The position numbers were made by a program, and so were the translations under genes. A stretch of 20,228 bases of DNA. Origin: Gracilaria domingensis (Eukaryota > Rhodophyta > Florideophyceae > Gracilariales > Gracilariaceae). The number at the start of each line of letters is the position of its first letter. The first letter of the stretch is position 1. The stretch is taken from positions 97,253 through 117,480 of the forward strand of contig VCMS01000378.1 in NCBI GenBank assembly GCA_022539475.1, read 5' to 3'. Shown in pieces: positions 1-8,340 of the stretch. The notes under the pieces were generated by a model. That model searched no databases. It was not told the origin of the DNA and saw only the letters and a list, made by a program, of their open reading frames with translations.

Positions 1-345
1 CTACTTGATGAACCTGCAACCTGCACTCGTGAGCTAACGTCCGCACATCCGACTCATTTACCTGTATACGCAAGCAGAAAGTAATCCATAAACACTCACG
101 TACATACTACCGTTGGATTACATTGTTTGAAGACCGATAGAGGTAACATTGATAAATCAATAACAGCAACGCTTGCGCTAGGAAAGTCGAAGGACCCTAG
201 TAACTCGTAAAGGAAGAGAAGGAAAGGGATTGGCTTGAGATCTACCACACATGTTTGTAAGTGCGACAAGGAGTGGCAGACAGCGGACCACTCAGCCAAC
301 GAAAAGCAAGAAATGCCCATGGGCAGCAAACATAAACGCAAAGTG
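1..345. repeat. Transposon subterminal/terminal region, left copy
   Basis: Reverse-complemented, this stretch matches the tandem unit at 18954-19604, with shared words such as GCGTATACAGGTAAATGA, ACTTTCTGC and GCTCACGAG. Around 300-335 the words AATGCCCATG and GCAGCAAACAT match the start of the right-hand unit. The left copy has one unit where the right copy has two and a fragment. Repeated subterminal sequence is the usual transposase-binding region in CACTA-type elements; that role is inferred. The small ORFs here are not conserved between copies and are not called as genes. Confidence 0.65.
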
Positions 346-541
346 CGTAAAACGAGGAGAGCAGCCTAATGTCAACCAAGTACCTATAGAATCTATCCCG
401 ACAGACAGAGCAGTGCAAGATGCCAGAGACAAAAGTAGCGAGCAAGAACCTGAAGAAGCTAGAGCCTCATGGCGCAACGAAAGTGAGCATTGTTCGCCGT
501 ACTTACAGCCGTCGCTTTTGGGTTTACCGCGTTCGCCGGGT

Positions 542-600
542 TTTCACTCTTCAATCTCGGTTCTATTATCTTGAGAATAGAAGAAGTTGAGGGTGAGAAC
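542..600. repeat. Imperfect inverted repeat (hairpin) in the transposon 5' region
   Basis: Arms of about 24 nt (542-566 and 576-600) pair with several mismatches, centred on CTATTATCTTGAGAATAG. The corresponding place in the right copy lacks a clean counterpart and holds instead a fragment of the subterminal repeat (18725-18850). Confidence 0.5.
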
Positions 601-761
601 GGGAACCCCGGTAACCCAAAGCTTATTTCCTGCCGTTTACATGTCGCAGAGCGCGAAGAAACGTGGTGAGGATTAGTTAGTTTAGAGCAAAGATACGTGG
701 AAGGATATGGAAGAACGTACGAAAAGACTGCACGGAATACATCCGTGAGATACGGATGACT

Positions 762-832
762 CCGTCCTACTTTTTTCCGCCCTCTACTTTATAGAGCCTC
801 CATAAAGTAGAGGGAGGGAAAAAGAAGGACGG
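762..832. repeat. Inverted repeat with 31-nt arms in the transposon leader
   Basis: Arms 762-792 and 802-832 pair with few mismatches. The inner 12 bp (CCTCTACTTTAT / ATAAAGTAGAGG) are perfect, around a 9-nt loop AGAGCCTCC. A palindrome of different sequence sits at the equivalent place in the right copy (18471-18532), so the hairpin may be a conserved structural feature. Confidence 0.75.
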
Positions 833-1029
833 CGCGGAGTATAACGCGAGGATGTGAATGGCACGGTTGACGACGGTAACGGAAGGTCAGACGTCGAAGG
901 CGCGGCGGCGGCGGCGGAGGGAAGAGATTTATTTTTCTGTGCGAGATTGGCCAGTTGTACAGCGTACAACGTTGCGAAACTACAGTTTTATAACCAGTGG
1001 TAGATAATACGAGAAGTACACCCTTGTCT

Positions 1030-1203
1030 TGAGGTCGACGTGTACTTACGTTCCTTTTTGAACGAAAGCACGTGATTTAAACTCAAAATATATTCTCCGT
1101 TCTCAGCTTGACGTCGAATTTGACTGTCGCACGACCTCCTTCTCCGCTCGGACGACCTTCTTTTGCCGTTTTTGTCGTCGTTTCTTCTTCATTTCTTCTT
1201 CCC
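1030..1203 (+). promoter_or_regulatory. Transposase promoter and 5' leader (TATA box)
   Basis: AAAATATATTCTCC at about 1086-1099 is a TATA-like box, conserved in the inverted copy as AAATTATATTCTCC. It is followed in both copies by TTCTCAGCTTGACGTCGA, which contains a CRE-like TGACGTC core. CACGTGATTTAAACTC just upstream (about 1070-1085) supplies a conserved G-box/E-box. The distance to the first ATG of the transposase (1204) is about 110 nt. The reading frame is open upstream of that ATG, but no earlier in-frame ATG is seen. Confidence 0.55.
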
Positions 1204-4200
1204 ATGGTCTACTACTGCACACATAAGAAGCGTGAGTGCCGGTTCGTTACTCGCCGAGGAGTGTTGTTTCTTCAACAGCATGTCAACCATTGCCCGTTTC
1301 GTCTGAAAGCCGCACTGGAAGACGACAACAGGCGGCCCATTCGAAGAAGCAAGCGTCTCAAGCTTTCTGCGCCCGCGCCCGCATCTTCCAAAACGGTCAC
1401 TGCCCCTTGTCGCCTTCCCGAGCCTCAGGTGTCCGAGGACATCGTTGACCCCACTCCGTGCGCCCCTCCCATTCTGGACACTTTGCATTGTGTTTCTTCT
1501 TCCCCGGGTCCCGCGGCATTAGAGCGAGAACACGGAAGCAGTTCTCGCCCAGTGCCTTCTGAAGAGGCCCTCGGTGAATTGCATATGGATTATCTCACGG
1601 TTTTTCTGGCTTCAATAGCTTCCAACCTTGGTCATCGTGAAGCAGACGAGCTAATTGGGCTCCTTCAAGACCCGCGATTCTCGCAAAAGCGATTCAACGA
1701 GATCATAACAAGTTCCAAGCGCTGTACAGAACTGAAGAACGCCATTTTCGAACGATACGCCTCAAAAGACGGTTTCAATCGAAGAACTGTCTCGCCAGAA
1801 GGATGTAAGTTCAGCGCCACCCTCTACACGAGAGACCCCGTTCAGACACTTGTGAAACAGCTCCAGTTGGCTAACAACGAAAACACATTCTTCCACCCTA
1901 TACCTCAGACCCACTCCACGAAAATATCTCACCCCATGTCCGGCTCTCTCGCAAGAGACGCCGCCTCAAAACTTAAGGAAATGGTCATGGGCTCTTTGGA
2001 TAGTAGAATAGTGTGGTACTCCCAAGAAATAAGTTACAGTGAATCTTGCGTAGGTCTTCTGCAGGTATACACCGATAAGTCTTCAACAACTCTAAAGCAA
2101 ACATCGGTTACCGCCTATCCTCTTCACCTCATATTTCTCAACTTCTCCGACGAGCTTCGCCGTAAGTGTATCCGTGATGACCTCACAGTAGTAGCATACT
2201 TCCCTACCACACTGATCGAGGTTTCCGCATCTGAAGCAGACGCAATGCTATTCGTTTCTAGCAAGTCTCTACGCGAGTCCAGGATGCAAATCCTTCAAGA
2301 ATCTCTTCGTCAAGTCCTGGAGCCCATTCTAAATCTCACGCAGAAAGGTTTTCAGTTCATCGGCGAAGACAAACTAAGTCGAGTGTGCCATCCTCTGCTT
2401 GCAAGTTATTGTGCGGATATTCCTGAGGCTAAGGACATTCTGTCCATTCTTCATGGGACCAAAACGGAAAGCCCGTGTCATAGATGCAAAGCCCCTCGCT
2501 CATCTTTATGCAGTCCTATTCCCACCTCATTCAACGGACGTTCTCAAAAGCACACGAAAAGCATCCGAAAGACATACACAGCTATCTTGCAACATGCACA
2601 AAAAGACGAGGCGGGAAGACGTCCACGTCGTGCGAGGGAGAGGAGATCTCAAGCGGATACTCTGATGCGTTCAAATTCCATATCTCTCATTCCTTCGTTC
2701 CTCGAAACTTCCGTAAGCCTTGGAATGATCCCGGGATTGTCTCCATACAGTCTGTTCTCATTCGAACCATTACATAACTTGCATCTCGGCATCTCAAAGT
2801 TGATAAAAACGGCCACAATCGAGAGACTGCAGTCAGACACCCTGTGCACCACAATAGGAACATCTGCATCGCGTTCATTTCGAACGATACGCACCCAACT
2901 CCTCAACCATGAAAACGCAATTCTAGCTGCCATAGAACGCGATTCTCCTGCCAAAGGTTTACATATCGATTTCTCCACGCAGGAGAAAGGCAAATCTTTG
3001 AATGGTATCTTCACGAAAGACGGTCTCCGTGGAATGCTGGAGGCCAAAAACTACAAAGCACTTGACATGGTCTTTCCCTTCATAGGAGCATTCTTTGACA
3101 TATGCTGTAGAGAACAGGACGTTGCCCCAATCACAACCGTTTTCTCTCAGTACTCGGACTTGCTCTCGACCTTATTCAGATACAATCGTGACCCGTATTG
3201 GACTGAAAGCTCTCTCCTGTGTCTTAGTTCGGAGATTGAAACCTTCAAGCGTTCCGCAACAAAGACTCTGGCGGATTTTCATCCCTCCAGACTGGGAACT
3301 CTGAAGTTTCATCTTCTCGATCATCTCGTGGACGATATTCGCCGTCTGGGAAGTATCAAGTACTACGACGCAGGCATATACGAACATGCACACCTGCTAT
3401 TTAAGAGACACTACAAAAAGACGTCCAGAAGAACAGCAACGGCTGTGGAGGAGACTATTCGCTCCATTGAGCACGGACATGTTAGAAAGCAATGGAATGG
3501 CAATACTCCTTACCAGCGTAATCCAGGTTTACCAGGAACTTCCACACAGCTTCCTCGGTTTGCAATGAGAGGGCGTTCTTTCACTTTACGAGCTCTTCAA
3601 CATTGTGTTTCAAGTATGTCCAGTTCAAAAACATGGACTGCTGTTAGAGAAATGTTCTCAAGTACGGACACAAGGTCGATTCTTGATCAAATTGGTGAAC
3701 AGGCCCTTCCTCCTTTCCTCAGTCTCGTGAAAGAAACACTGGATGAGCACTCTATTACATACTTCCCAGAAAAGACAAGGATAACTCTGGTGAATTCGGC
3801 CCTCGTGAAAGGCGGTTTCGTTCCGACTCTCGAACACTTCGATTCGTCTTCTAAGGCACTTAAGCTGGGACGACCCAAATACCCCATCATCCAACGTGTC
3901 TTCGCTTCTCCAGCATTTGGTCCCAGTAGAAAGCCAAAGTTTTCAACTGTATTGGTAAGCGGAGAAGATTCAGAGACTTGGGTTGCCCAGGTAGTCGCTC
4001 TGATTCGAATATCTCTCCTTGACTCTGCACTTACCGCACCAGAGGTGGCATTCGTCCGGTATTTCGAGGTTTTACCGCCCGCAACAAACATCGACCACAT
4101 ATTGAAATTCATATCTTTACGGTGGGCTACAAACGATGAAAAGAACCACACTCTTCCGTTCCCTCGTCATTCCAAAGCGGAGACTATCGTAGAGTTAACT

Positions 4201-4383
4201 CCTTGGTACGGGATGGTTCCGGCTTCTGCACTACAGGGAACTGTCCATGTTGTTCGATCAAACTACCCTGCTCCACCTTTTTGTCCTCCACTTCAATGTT
4301 TTCAACACCGATTCTACATCAATCGATTCTATCATGATTCAGATGAAGGACCAACTGACCACGTTGATCTTGTACAGCCTTAA
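1204..4383 (+). CDS. Plavaka/CACTA-like transposase, apparently intact
   Basis: A DNA-element transposase, 1059 aa from the ATG at 1204. That ATG is chosen because the inverted copy also begins with Met followed by a near-identical sequence (YYCTHKK). The order is: an N-terminal zinc-finger-like cluster (C5, C12, H26, C30); a Pro/Ser-rich linker with a basic patch (RRSKRLK, about 56-62); then a core with the family words YPLHLIFLNFSDELRRK (about 305-321), CHRC (425-428) and FEPLHNLHLG (520-529); and a late EHAH motif (about 727). These resemble fungal Plavaka and other CACTA-superfamily enzymes, whose core is an RNase-H-like DDE/D nuclease. I did not assign the catalytic triad with certainty. 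There is no internal stop or frameshift over 3.2 kb, in contrast to the decayed copy at 15900-18049, so it may have been active recently. Its 3' end is 50 bp from the end of the convergent accessory gene. Confidence 0.8.
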   Translation: MVYYCTHKKRECRFVTRRGVLFLQQHVNHCPFRLKAALEDDNRRPIRRSKRLKLSAPAPASSKTVTAPCRLPEPQVSEDIVDPTPCAPPILDTLHCVSSSPGPAALEREHGSSSRPVPSEEALGELHMDYLTVFLASIASNLGHREADELIGLLQDPRFSQKRFNEIITSSKRCTELKNAIFERYASKDGFNRRTVSPEGCKFSATLYTRDPVQTLVKQLQLANNENTFFHPIPQTHSTKISHPMSGSLARDAASKLKEMVMGSLDSRIVWYSQEISYSESCVGLLQVYTDKSSTTLKQTSVTAYPLHLIFLNFSDELRRKCIRDDLTVVAYFPTTLIEVSASEADAMLFVSSKSLRESRMQILQESLRQVLEPILNLTQKGFQFIGEDKLSRVCHPLLASYCADIPEAKDILSILHGTKTESPCHRCKAPRSSLCSPIPTSFNGRSQKHTKSIRKTYTAILQHAQKDEAGRRPRRARERRSQADTLMRSNSISLIPSFLETSVSLGMIPGLSPYSLFSFEPLHNLHLGISKLIKTATIERLQSDTLCTTIGTSASRSFRTIRTQLLNHENAILAAIERDSPAKGLHIDFSTQEKGKSLNGIFTKDGLRGMLEAKNYKALDMVFPFIGAFFDICCREQDVAPITTVFSQYSDLLSTLFRYNRDPYWTESSLLCLSSEIETFKRSATKTLADFHPSRLGTLKFHLLDHLVDDIRRLGSIKYYDAGIYEHAHLLFKRHYKKTSRRTATAVEETIRSIEHGHVRKQWNGNTPYQRNPGLPGTSTQLPRFAMRGRSFTLRALQHCVSSMSSSKTWTAVREMFSSTDTRSILDQIGEQALPPFLSLVKETLDEHSITYFPEKTRITLVNSALVKGGFVPTLEHFDSSSKALKLGRPKYPIIQRVFASPAFGPSRKPKFSTVLVSGEDSETWVAQVVALIRISLLDSALTAPEVAFVRYFEVLPPATNIDHILKFISLRWATNDEKNHTLPFPRHSKAETIVELTPWYGMVPASALQGTVHVVRSNYPAPPFCPPLQCFQHRFYINRFYHDSDEGPTDHVDLVQP

Positions 4384-4433
4384 ACATTAAGAGCTCCATC
4401 CTCTACATGTTCACCTTGTGGTGCCTTTTCTTG

Positions 4434-5261
4434 TCATCCTGTGTTACTTCCGAAATCGTTCATGTCCATTTCCTTGAACTCCATATCCCCTTCCTCGCAT
4501 TCACCAACGAAGCAATCGCTAATAGACCCCAATCTTCGGCTCACACTGTCAATAAAAAATTGTTCTTTCACAGTGAGGTAAAGTCTTCCGTTCGACGGCA
4601 TTCGATATCCAAATGTAGCCTCTCTCATGTCATTACCAAGAACCTTAGTCCAATCTTCCGTTGTCGTTCCAAAATTATGAAACTCGCTGGAATTGGTCCT
4701 CAAGACACGTTGCCTAACATCCCCCAAAACATTCTTTAAACACAGAGGTAGCAGTTCGGCAAACTTCTTTGTAAACAGTTTCTGTCTCTGGCCACCCCTT
4801 GACACATCCGTACTTAGAAGGCTCACAACCGTCAACACCCAAGCGTCCAAACGTGCGAGCAACAGTATTGTGCCATCTAAAAAGGTGCCCGTATCCTTGT
4901 CTTCCACATCATACCCAATAAACTCCTTCAGCACTTGTACCCCGACACGGTTTCGGAAGAACAAGTCTTGATCTTCCGTCGGCATATCCTCGACATTGTC
5001 CGCATTGGAGTACTTTAGACGAACAAATGGGGCTTTTCTCCACCATGAAGTGTTCGGTACACCATTTTCGTCAAGACGCAGCATGTTCTCCTGCGCTTCC
5101 TTCAACTGCATTGTGAGTTCGTCAGCATTCTCTTCTACCAGCTTTGTTCTTCTCCAAATCAGATCGTACCCCAGGAGCAGAAATAGTTTATCCTTCGTAT
5201 TTCTCTTACGAACGCCCACGACGTCACTCATGGTCTGCCGCATTCTCTGCCTAAGGCACAT
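4434..5261 (-). CDS. Transposon accessory protein, downstream ORF (unknown family)
   Basis: An ORF of 275 aa from an ATG at 5261. I recognise no family. The N-terminal part is basic and helical, a charged helix follows (about 38-62, EENADELTMQLKEAQENML), and the C-terminus is acidic. It overlaps the end of the upstream ORF by 34 nt in the -1 frame. Its own frame stays open upstream of the ATG for at least 50 nt. The likeliest reading is that both ORFs are one protein of about 640 aa, split by a one-base indel or joined by -1 frameshifting or a short intron. Reinitiation at this ATG is the alternative. Position, convergent with the transposase and 50 bp away, suggests the element's second protein (compare the second proteins of CACTA elements). 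No function can be assigned from sequence alone. Confidence 0.6.
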   Translation of the reverse strand: MCLRQRMRQTMSDVVGVRKRNTKDKLFLLLGYDLIWRRTKLVEENADELTMQLKEAQENMLRLDENGVPNTSWWRKAPFVRLKYSNADNVEDMPTEDQDLFFRNRVGVQVLKEFIGYDVEDKDTGTFLDGTILLLARLDAWVLTVVSLLSTDVSRGGQRQKLFTKKFAELLPLCLKNVLGDVRQRVLRTNSSEFHNFGTTTEDWTKVLGNDMREATFGYRMPSNGRLYLTVKEQFFIDSVSRRLGSISDCFVGECEEGDMEFKEMDMNDFGSNTG

Positions 5262-6325
5262 ATCTGCACAAAGTTCCAGTATACACCTGTAGGTAAGAGA
5301 TGCTTTTCTAATACTTCCCAGCTCAACTCCTTCAACTCGCTTTCAACCATTTTCTTCAGCAAAGCATCTGGCCTCCCCTCTACCGACGGTGTGAACATGC
5401 CAAAACTGCCCAAGAGCTCCACGGGGTTTTTAGGAACCATGTATGAACCACCTTCCTCCGGCTCAATAAGCCCTTCCCCACTCTCAGTTGCGTCTTCCAC
5501 CTTCTCGGCACGGTTACCCCAATTTCGGTTGAGCAACTCACCTTCGAGCCATAGCTCACTTGTTTCTCTCCTTGCCCACGTCAGCATGTTGTGATACACT
5601 GCTCGAGCAACCCCTCGAAACTCGTCGCACACCTCAATTTTATGCTTCTTTCGACCTGTCTGCCCAGGTTCACCAGCACGTGTACTCCTATCTCCCTCCT
5701 GTTTCAGTGCCCCTCTTAGCCCTTCAATGACTAGATCCTTCTCTTCAAGCCTCTTTTTCAAAGCCGTACTCTGCTCTTGGGCGACCTTCACTAGAATTCC
5801 CCGAACCATCAAGTCCTCTTGTAGCGTCTTAACCTTTTCTTTCAAGCAATTCAGTTCATTTAAAAGATCAGGTCTGTTCATAGAGCTTGAATTCACACCA
5901 GTTTGGATATCTTCCGTTATTTCCCTAGCTTCTTCGGCGACAGGCCCCGGTAATGCCGCAGGATTCGGTGTTATTTCGTTATCGGAACTATCCTCATGTG
6001 CCATAGCCTTAGCCACGAGAGGCTGCAGGCGTTCTGTGTCCACCCTTGGCACGGCTTCGAGCTCCAACTCCCGCGTCTGTCCTCCTCCATGGCATGGTAT
6101 ATCAGATGAATTGGGCCTCGTACGAGCTGCAACGGCCCCCGCTCTGGAAAGAGGGGAAGGTCGAAAAGTAACTCGTCTATCAGTTGTCTCTCGATTTCTT
6201 ATTGTCTTTCTCCCTTGTCCGGACCCATTGCGAGGCATGATACGATTCATAGCGGCCCCAGTTCTAGAAGACAGGGATGGACGTGACGATCTTAATATAC
6301 TAGGGTTCTCACGACTTCTCGTCAT
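5228..6325 (-). CDS. Transposon accessory protein, upstream ORF with coiled coil (unknown family)
   Basis: An ORF of 365 aa from the first ATG (6325). The frame is open to 6433 but only through a GTG. The N-terminal 80 residues are Ser/Arg/Pro-rich and basic, as in disordered nucleic-acid-binding or nuclear-targeting tails. An acidic linker follows, then a predicted coiled coil running from about LNELNCLKEKVKTLQEDL to LRGALKQEG. After it comes an RKKHK basic cluster and a helical region with several Trp (TWARRETSELWLEGELL). It ends just after FVQICALGREC, within the 34-nt overlap with the next ORF. A dimerising, DNA-binding accessory protein would fit, but this is inference. There is no sign of a membrane segment or signal peptide. 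Confidence 0.6.
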   Translation of the reverse strand: MTRSRENPSILRSSRPSLSSRTGAAMNRIMPRNGSGQGRKTIRNRETTDRRVTFRPSPLSRAGAVAARTRPNSSDIPCHGGGQTRELELEAVPRVDTERLQPLVAKAMAHEDSSDNEITPNPAALPGPVAEEAREITEDIQTGVNSSSMNRPDLLNELNCLKEKVKTLQEDLMVRGILVKVAQEQSTALKKRLEEKDLVIEGLRGALKQEGDRSTRAGEPGQTGRKKHKIEVCDEFRGVARAVYHNMLTWARRETSELWLEGELLNRNWGNRAEKVEDATESGEGLIEPEEGGSYMVPKNPVELLGSFGMFTPSVEGRPDALLKKMVESELKELSWEVLEKHLLPTGVYWNFVQICALGRECGRP

Positions 6326-6690
6326 TTTCCCTTCGTCTGTGTTCTGCAAAGTGGAATATAGTCTGTTCGCTTTGGAAACTAAGCTAGTTTTTGGGCTATT
6401 TGGGGCGCGCGAGGGGGTGGCAGAGGCTGGCACTCAAAAAATTAAGAAATTTTGGAATATTGAATTCCATCTCGCGCAGTTTAATTCTTGGGTCTCTTAG
6501 TTTTTGTAGAGGTTCTACTTCGCCGCACCACCCCATCCACTCTTTTCCGCGACCCTCTCTCAAATCTGCGCTCGTGCTAGTTTGCGTTTCCATTTTCTCC
6601 CAAGTGGCGATGCAAGTCGCAACTCATCTCATGTCAACCACCCTGCTATTCATTCTCATCTATCATGGCTCCCCACCTTAGAATTCTAGA
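6326..6690. other. Upstream region of the accessory gene; junction between transposon and host remnants
   Basis: This holds no credible gene. The 6440-6560 part should carry the - strand promoter of the accessory gene; an AT-rich patch near 6440-6470 is the only candidate. No inverted copy of the outer transposon end was found here, so the element/host boundary is undefined. Confidence 0.4.
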
Positions 6691-6692
6691 AG

Positions 6693-7147
6693 CAAATTTT
6701 ATTTACTTTGCGCTCTTTGCCGCGAGAAGAGACCCGCCGACTGCACCTATCACTCGCTGTCGCCTACCGATTTCGTCGTGCGTCCCGCCGCTTCCAGGTA
6801 CAGCCCGACCATGTACTCACGGCACATCGCCGGTGCCGTCTTCGCGCCCTCCGCCTCCCGCGCGTTGGACGCCACAACCATTGGCAGCGCGCTCATCACA
6901 CCCCAGAACAGTTTCATCCTCTCGCCAAACTAGCCCTGTTGGAGATGATGCCTTTCGTGTCGGTACTGTTCCCGCAGCAGCGTCAGGCTCGGCTTCATTG
7001 CCACCAACTCGCAGTTGCTCCATCGCGCGATGTACGCAGTCATCACTCCCGTGTCGGTTACCCCGTAAACATCCGCACGGCATCCACCACAGAAGCTTGG
7101 GAACGCTTCCTTCATCTTCCCGAATGATACAGATCCACTTTCGTCCT
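6693..7147 (-). pseudogene. 3' remnant of a - strand gene, perhaps the C-terminus of LCB2
   Basis: Two out-of-register open stretches follow the LCB2 remnant. The first (about 7202-6930) contains DVYGVTDTGVMTAYIARW, which loosely recalls the DVYG-x-x-DSPVMP region of LCB2. The second, in another frame, contains MKLFWGVMSALPMVVASN and stops at 6750-6752. An AATAAA motif lies 47 nt downstream on the same strand (6698-6703), as expected at a gene's 3' end. I could not align the second stretch with LCB2, so a different gene remains possible. At least one frameshift (around 6945) separates the pieces. Confidence 0.35.
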
Positions 7148-8032
7148 TTATTTCAGTCCTAACCTCTTCGAATGCACCTGCTGCAACGATTTCGGAGGAC
7201 ACGATGCCGACGCATAGAGAGAAGCTGGAGAAAGCACGAAAATACGTTCAGTTAGAGCAGATTCGGAAGAGAAGTAACCTCCAACGGTCCTGAACGATTT
7301 AGTGAAGGTACGTATCATAATATCAATACTACGCGTATCTACACTATCATAGTGATGATGCCCCGAAACACCTCGTTTGGTCGGTCCAAGGGCGCCAATG
7401 GAATGCGCCTCATCCACGTATAAGCAGGCATCATTCTTATTTTTGACTGCGACAACCTGGCAAAGATTGCACATCTGACCTTCCACTGAGTACATACTCT
7501 CGACAACCGGCATGATTCGTTTCCACAGAGGGCTCTTGTCAGGGTATCCCGTAGCAATGCCAACAAGAATATTACTTTCCTACGATTCTGCCAAATTATG
7601 TTCAAACACGCGAATCCTGGCGCCGAATGAGCGACCGTCGACCATGACAGACGCGTCATTCATCAGGCCGGAGATGGCGAGATCGCCCCTACCCACAATA
7701 GCTGGGATGATCTGCCAGTTGGTGGTAAGGACGGTGCCAACCACGATGGCATCTTTCTTACCAAAATCTTTGGCGACCGTGCGCTCCAGCTTGCGTACAA
7801 GCTCAGAGCGCCCCGTAGACACAGACACATTGCACGAAGCGACACCACACTGATCTAAGACATCGGTGACGTACGAGTGAACACTTTCAAGAACCTCAGC
7901 ATACCCCAGGTAATTGCACCTGCCCAAGTTACGAAACCTCGTAACCCTGGCAGTAGGGTCCGGAGACATGGAAGAATGCTCGGCCGCGGGAGTGACATCG
8001 GCCTGAATGGGCGTGTACGCTGGATGAACCAA
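7148..8032 (-). pseudogene. LCB2: Serine palmitoyltransferase subunit 2 (LCB2-type), broken
   Basis: LCB2 is the PLP-binding subunit of serine palmitoyltransferase, which condenses serine with palmitoyl-CoA in the ER as the first step of sphingolipid synthesis. The remnant reads, in order: CNYLGYAE (the NLGSYNYLGF region), the dimer/PLP region DAIVVGTVLTTNWQIIPAIVG, MNDASV (normally LNHAS), MYSVEGQMCNL, YVDEAHSIGALGPTKRGV, and TFTKSFRTVGGY with the Schiff-base lysine near 7298-7300. An in-frame TAG at 7580-7582 interrupts it, yet the same frame continues correctly on both sides. The N-terminal third is missing before about 8032, the His of LNHAS is Asp, and recognisable sequence ends near 7165. 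Neighbours are ECM29 (divergent) and the transposon accessory gene. Identity as an LCB2 relative is firm. It is more like LCB2 than 5-aminolevulinate synthase because of the GALGPTGRGV and TFTKSF context. Confidence 0.82.
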
Positions 8033-8039
8033 CCAACCA

Positions 8040-8340
8040 ACCGGGCATCATGCGCGCTCCTTAGCTCTCTTCAAGACTTCGCCCATATGAACATCAATTT
8101 CGGGCTATAAATGGCCGATTAGTGGCCGTAATTATTTCCAAAATAGATTTAATTGGCCGTATAATGGGCGTGTACAGTACAGTGGCCATTTGGATGCCTT
8201 GCCGTATTGTATTCTATGGATCGTTATTGGTACAAAATGTAGCAGCAGAGATAATGATGACGAAATATGGTCTCCATTGGACCCAGATCATACAACGCAA
8301 TTATGATTTGGACCAGTTCCACGTCATTTATTTCTATTTC
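8040..8340. other. AT-rich stretch between divergent truncated genes
   Basis: No ORF of interest. It contains several degenerate copies of TGGCCGTA/TGGCCATT (about 8110-8200) and is AT-rich against the GC-rich sequence to its right. Both flanking genes lose their 5' ends here, so it sits where a shared divergent promoter and two N-termini would be expected. Confidence 0.45.

Larger units (their letters stand above)
1..6440 (+). mobile_element. Left copy of a Plavaka/CACTA-like DNA transposon (inner end not located)
   Basis: The unit holds a subterminal region (1 to about 640), hairpins, a promoter, a transposase gene and a convergent accessory gene. The 5' limit is inferred from alignment to the inverted copy at 15900-19604: bases 1-240, reverse-complemented, match 19376-19604, ending in the same TCAAGTAG/CTACTTGA motif. 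Base 1 is the window edge, so a few terminal bases may lie outside. I could not find a matching inverted terminus beyond the accessory gene between 6440 and 9000. The inner end is therefore arbitrary, placed just past the accessory gene's open frame. Two convergent genes in one element recall CACTA elements, which encode a transposase plus a second protein. Confidence 0.7.

Noticed and set aside
96..574. Short ORFs on both strands in the transposon end (67-107 aa)
   Set aside because: They lie in subterminal repeat sequence and are not conserved as frames in the inverted copy.
1108..1203. Upstream extension of the transposase to a TTG codon
   Set aside because: There is no ATG; the conserved start in both copies is the Met before the zinc-finger cluster (1204, and 18049 on the other strand), and the region carries leader sequence.
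5727..6500. 257-aa + strand ORF
   Set aside because: Antisense shadow of the accessory gene; the opposite strand has the better composition and a coiled coil.
6930..7160. Pyruvate kinase C-terminal-like reading of VTDTGVMTAYIARW
   Set aside because: The resemblance is short and not supported by the flanking sequence; a diverged LCB2 end with DVYG and an AATAAA behind it is at least as good.
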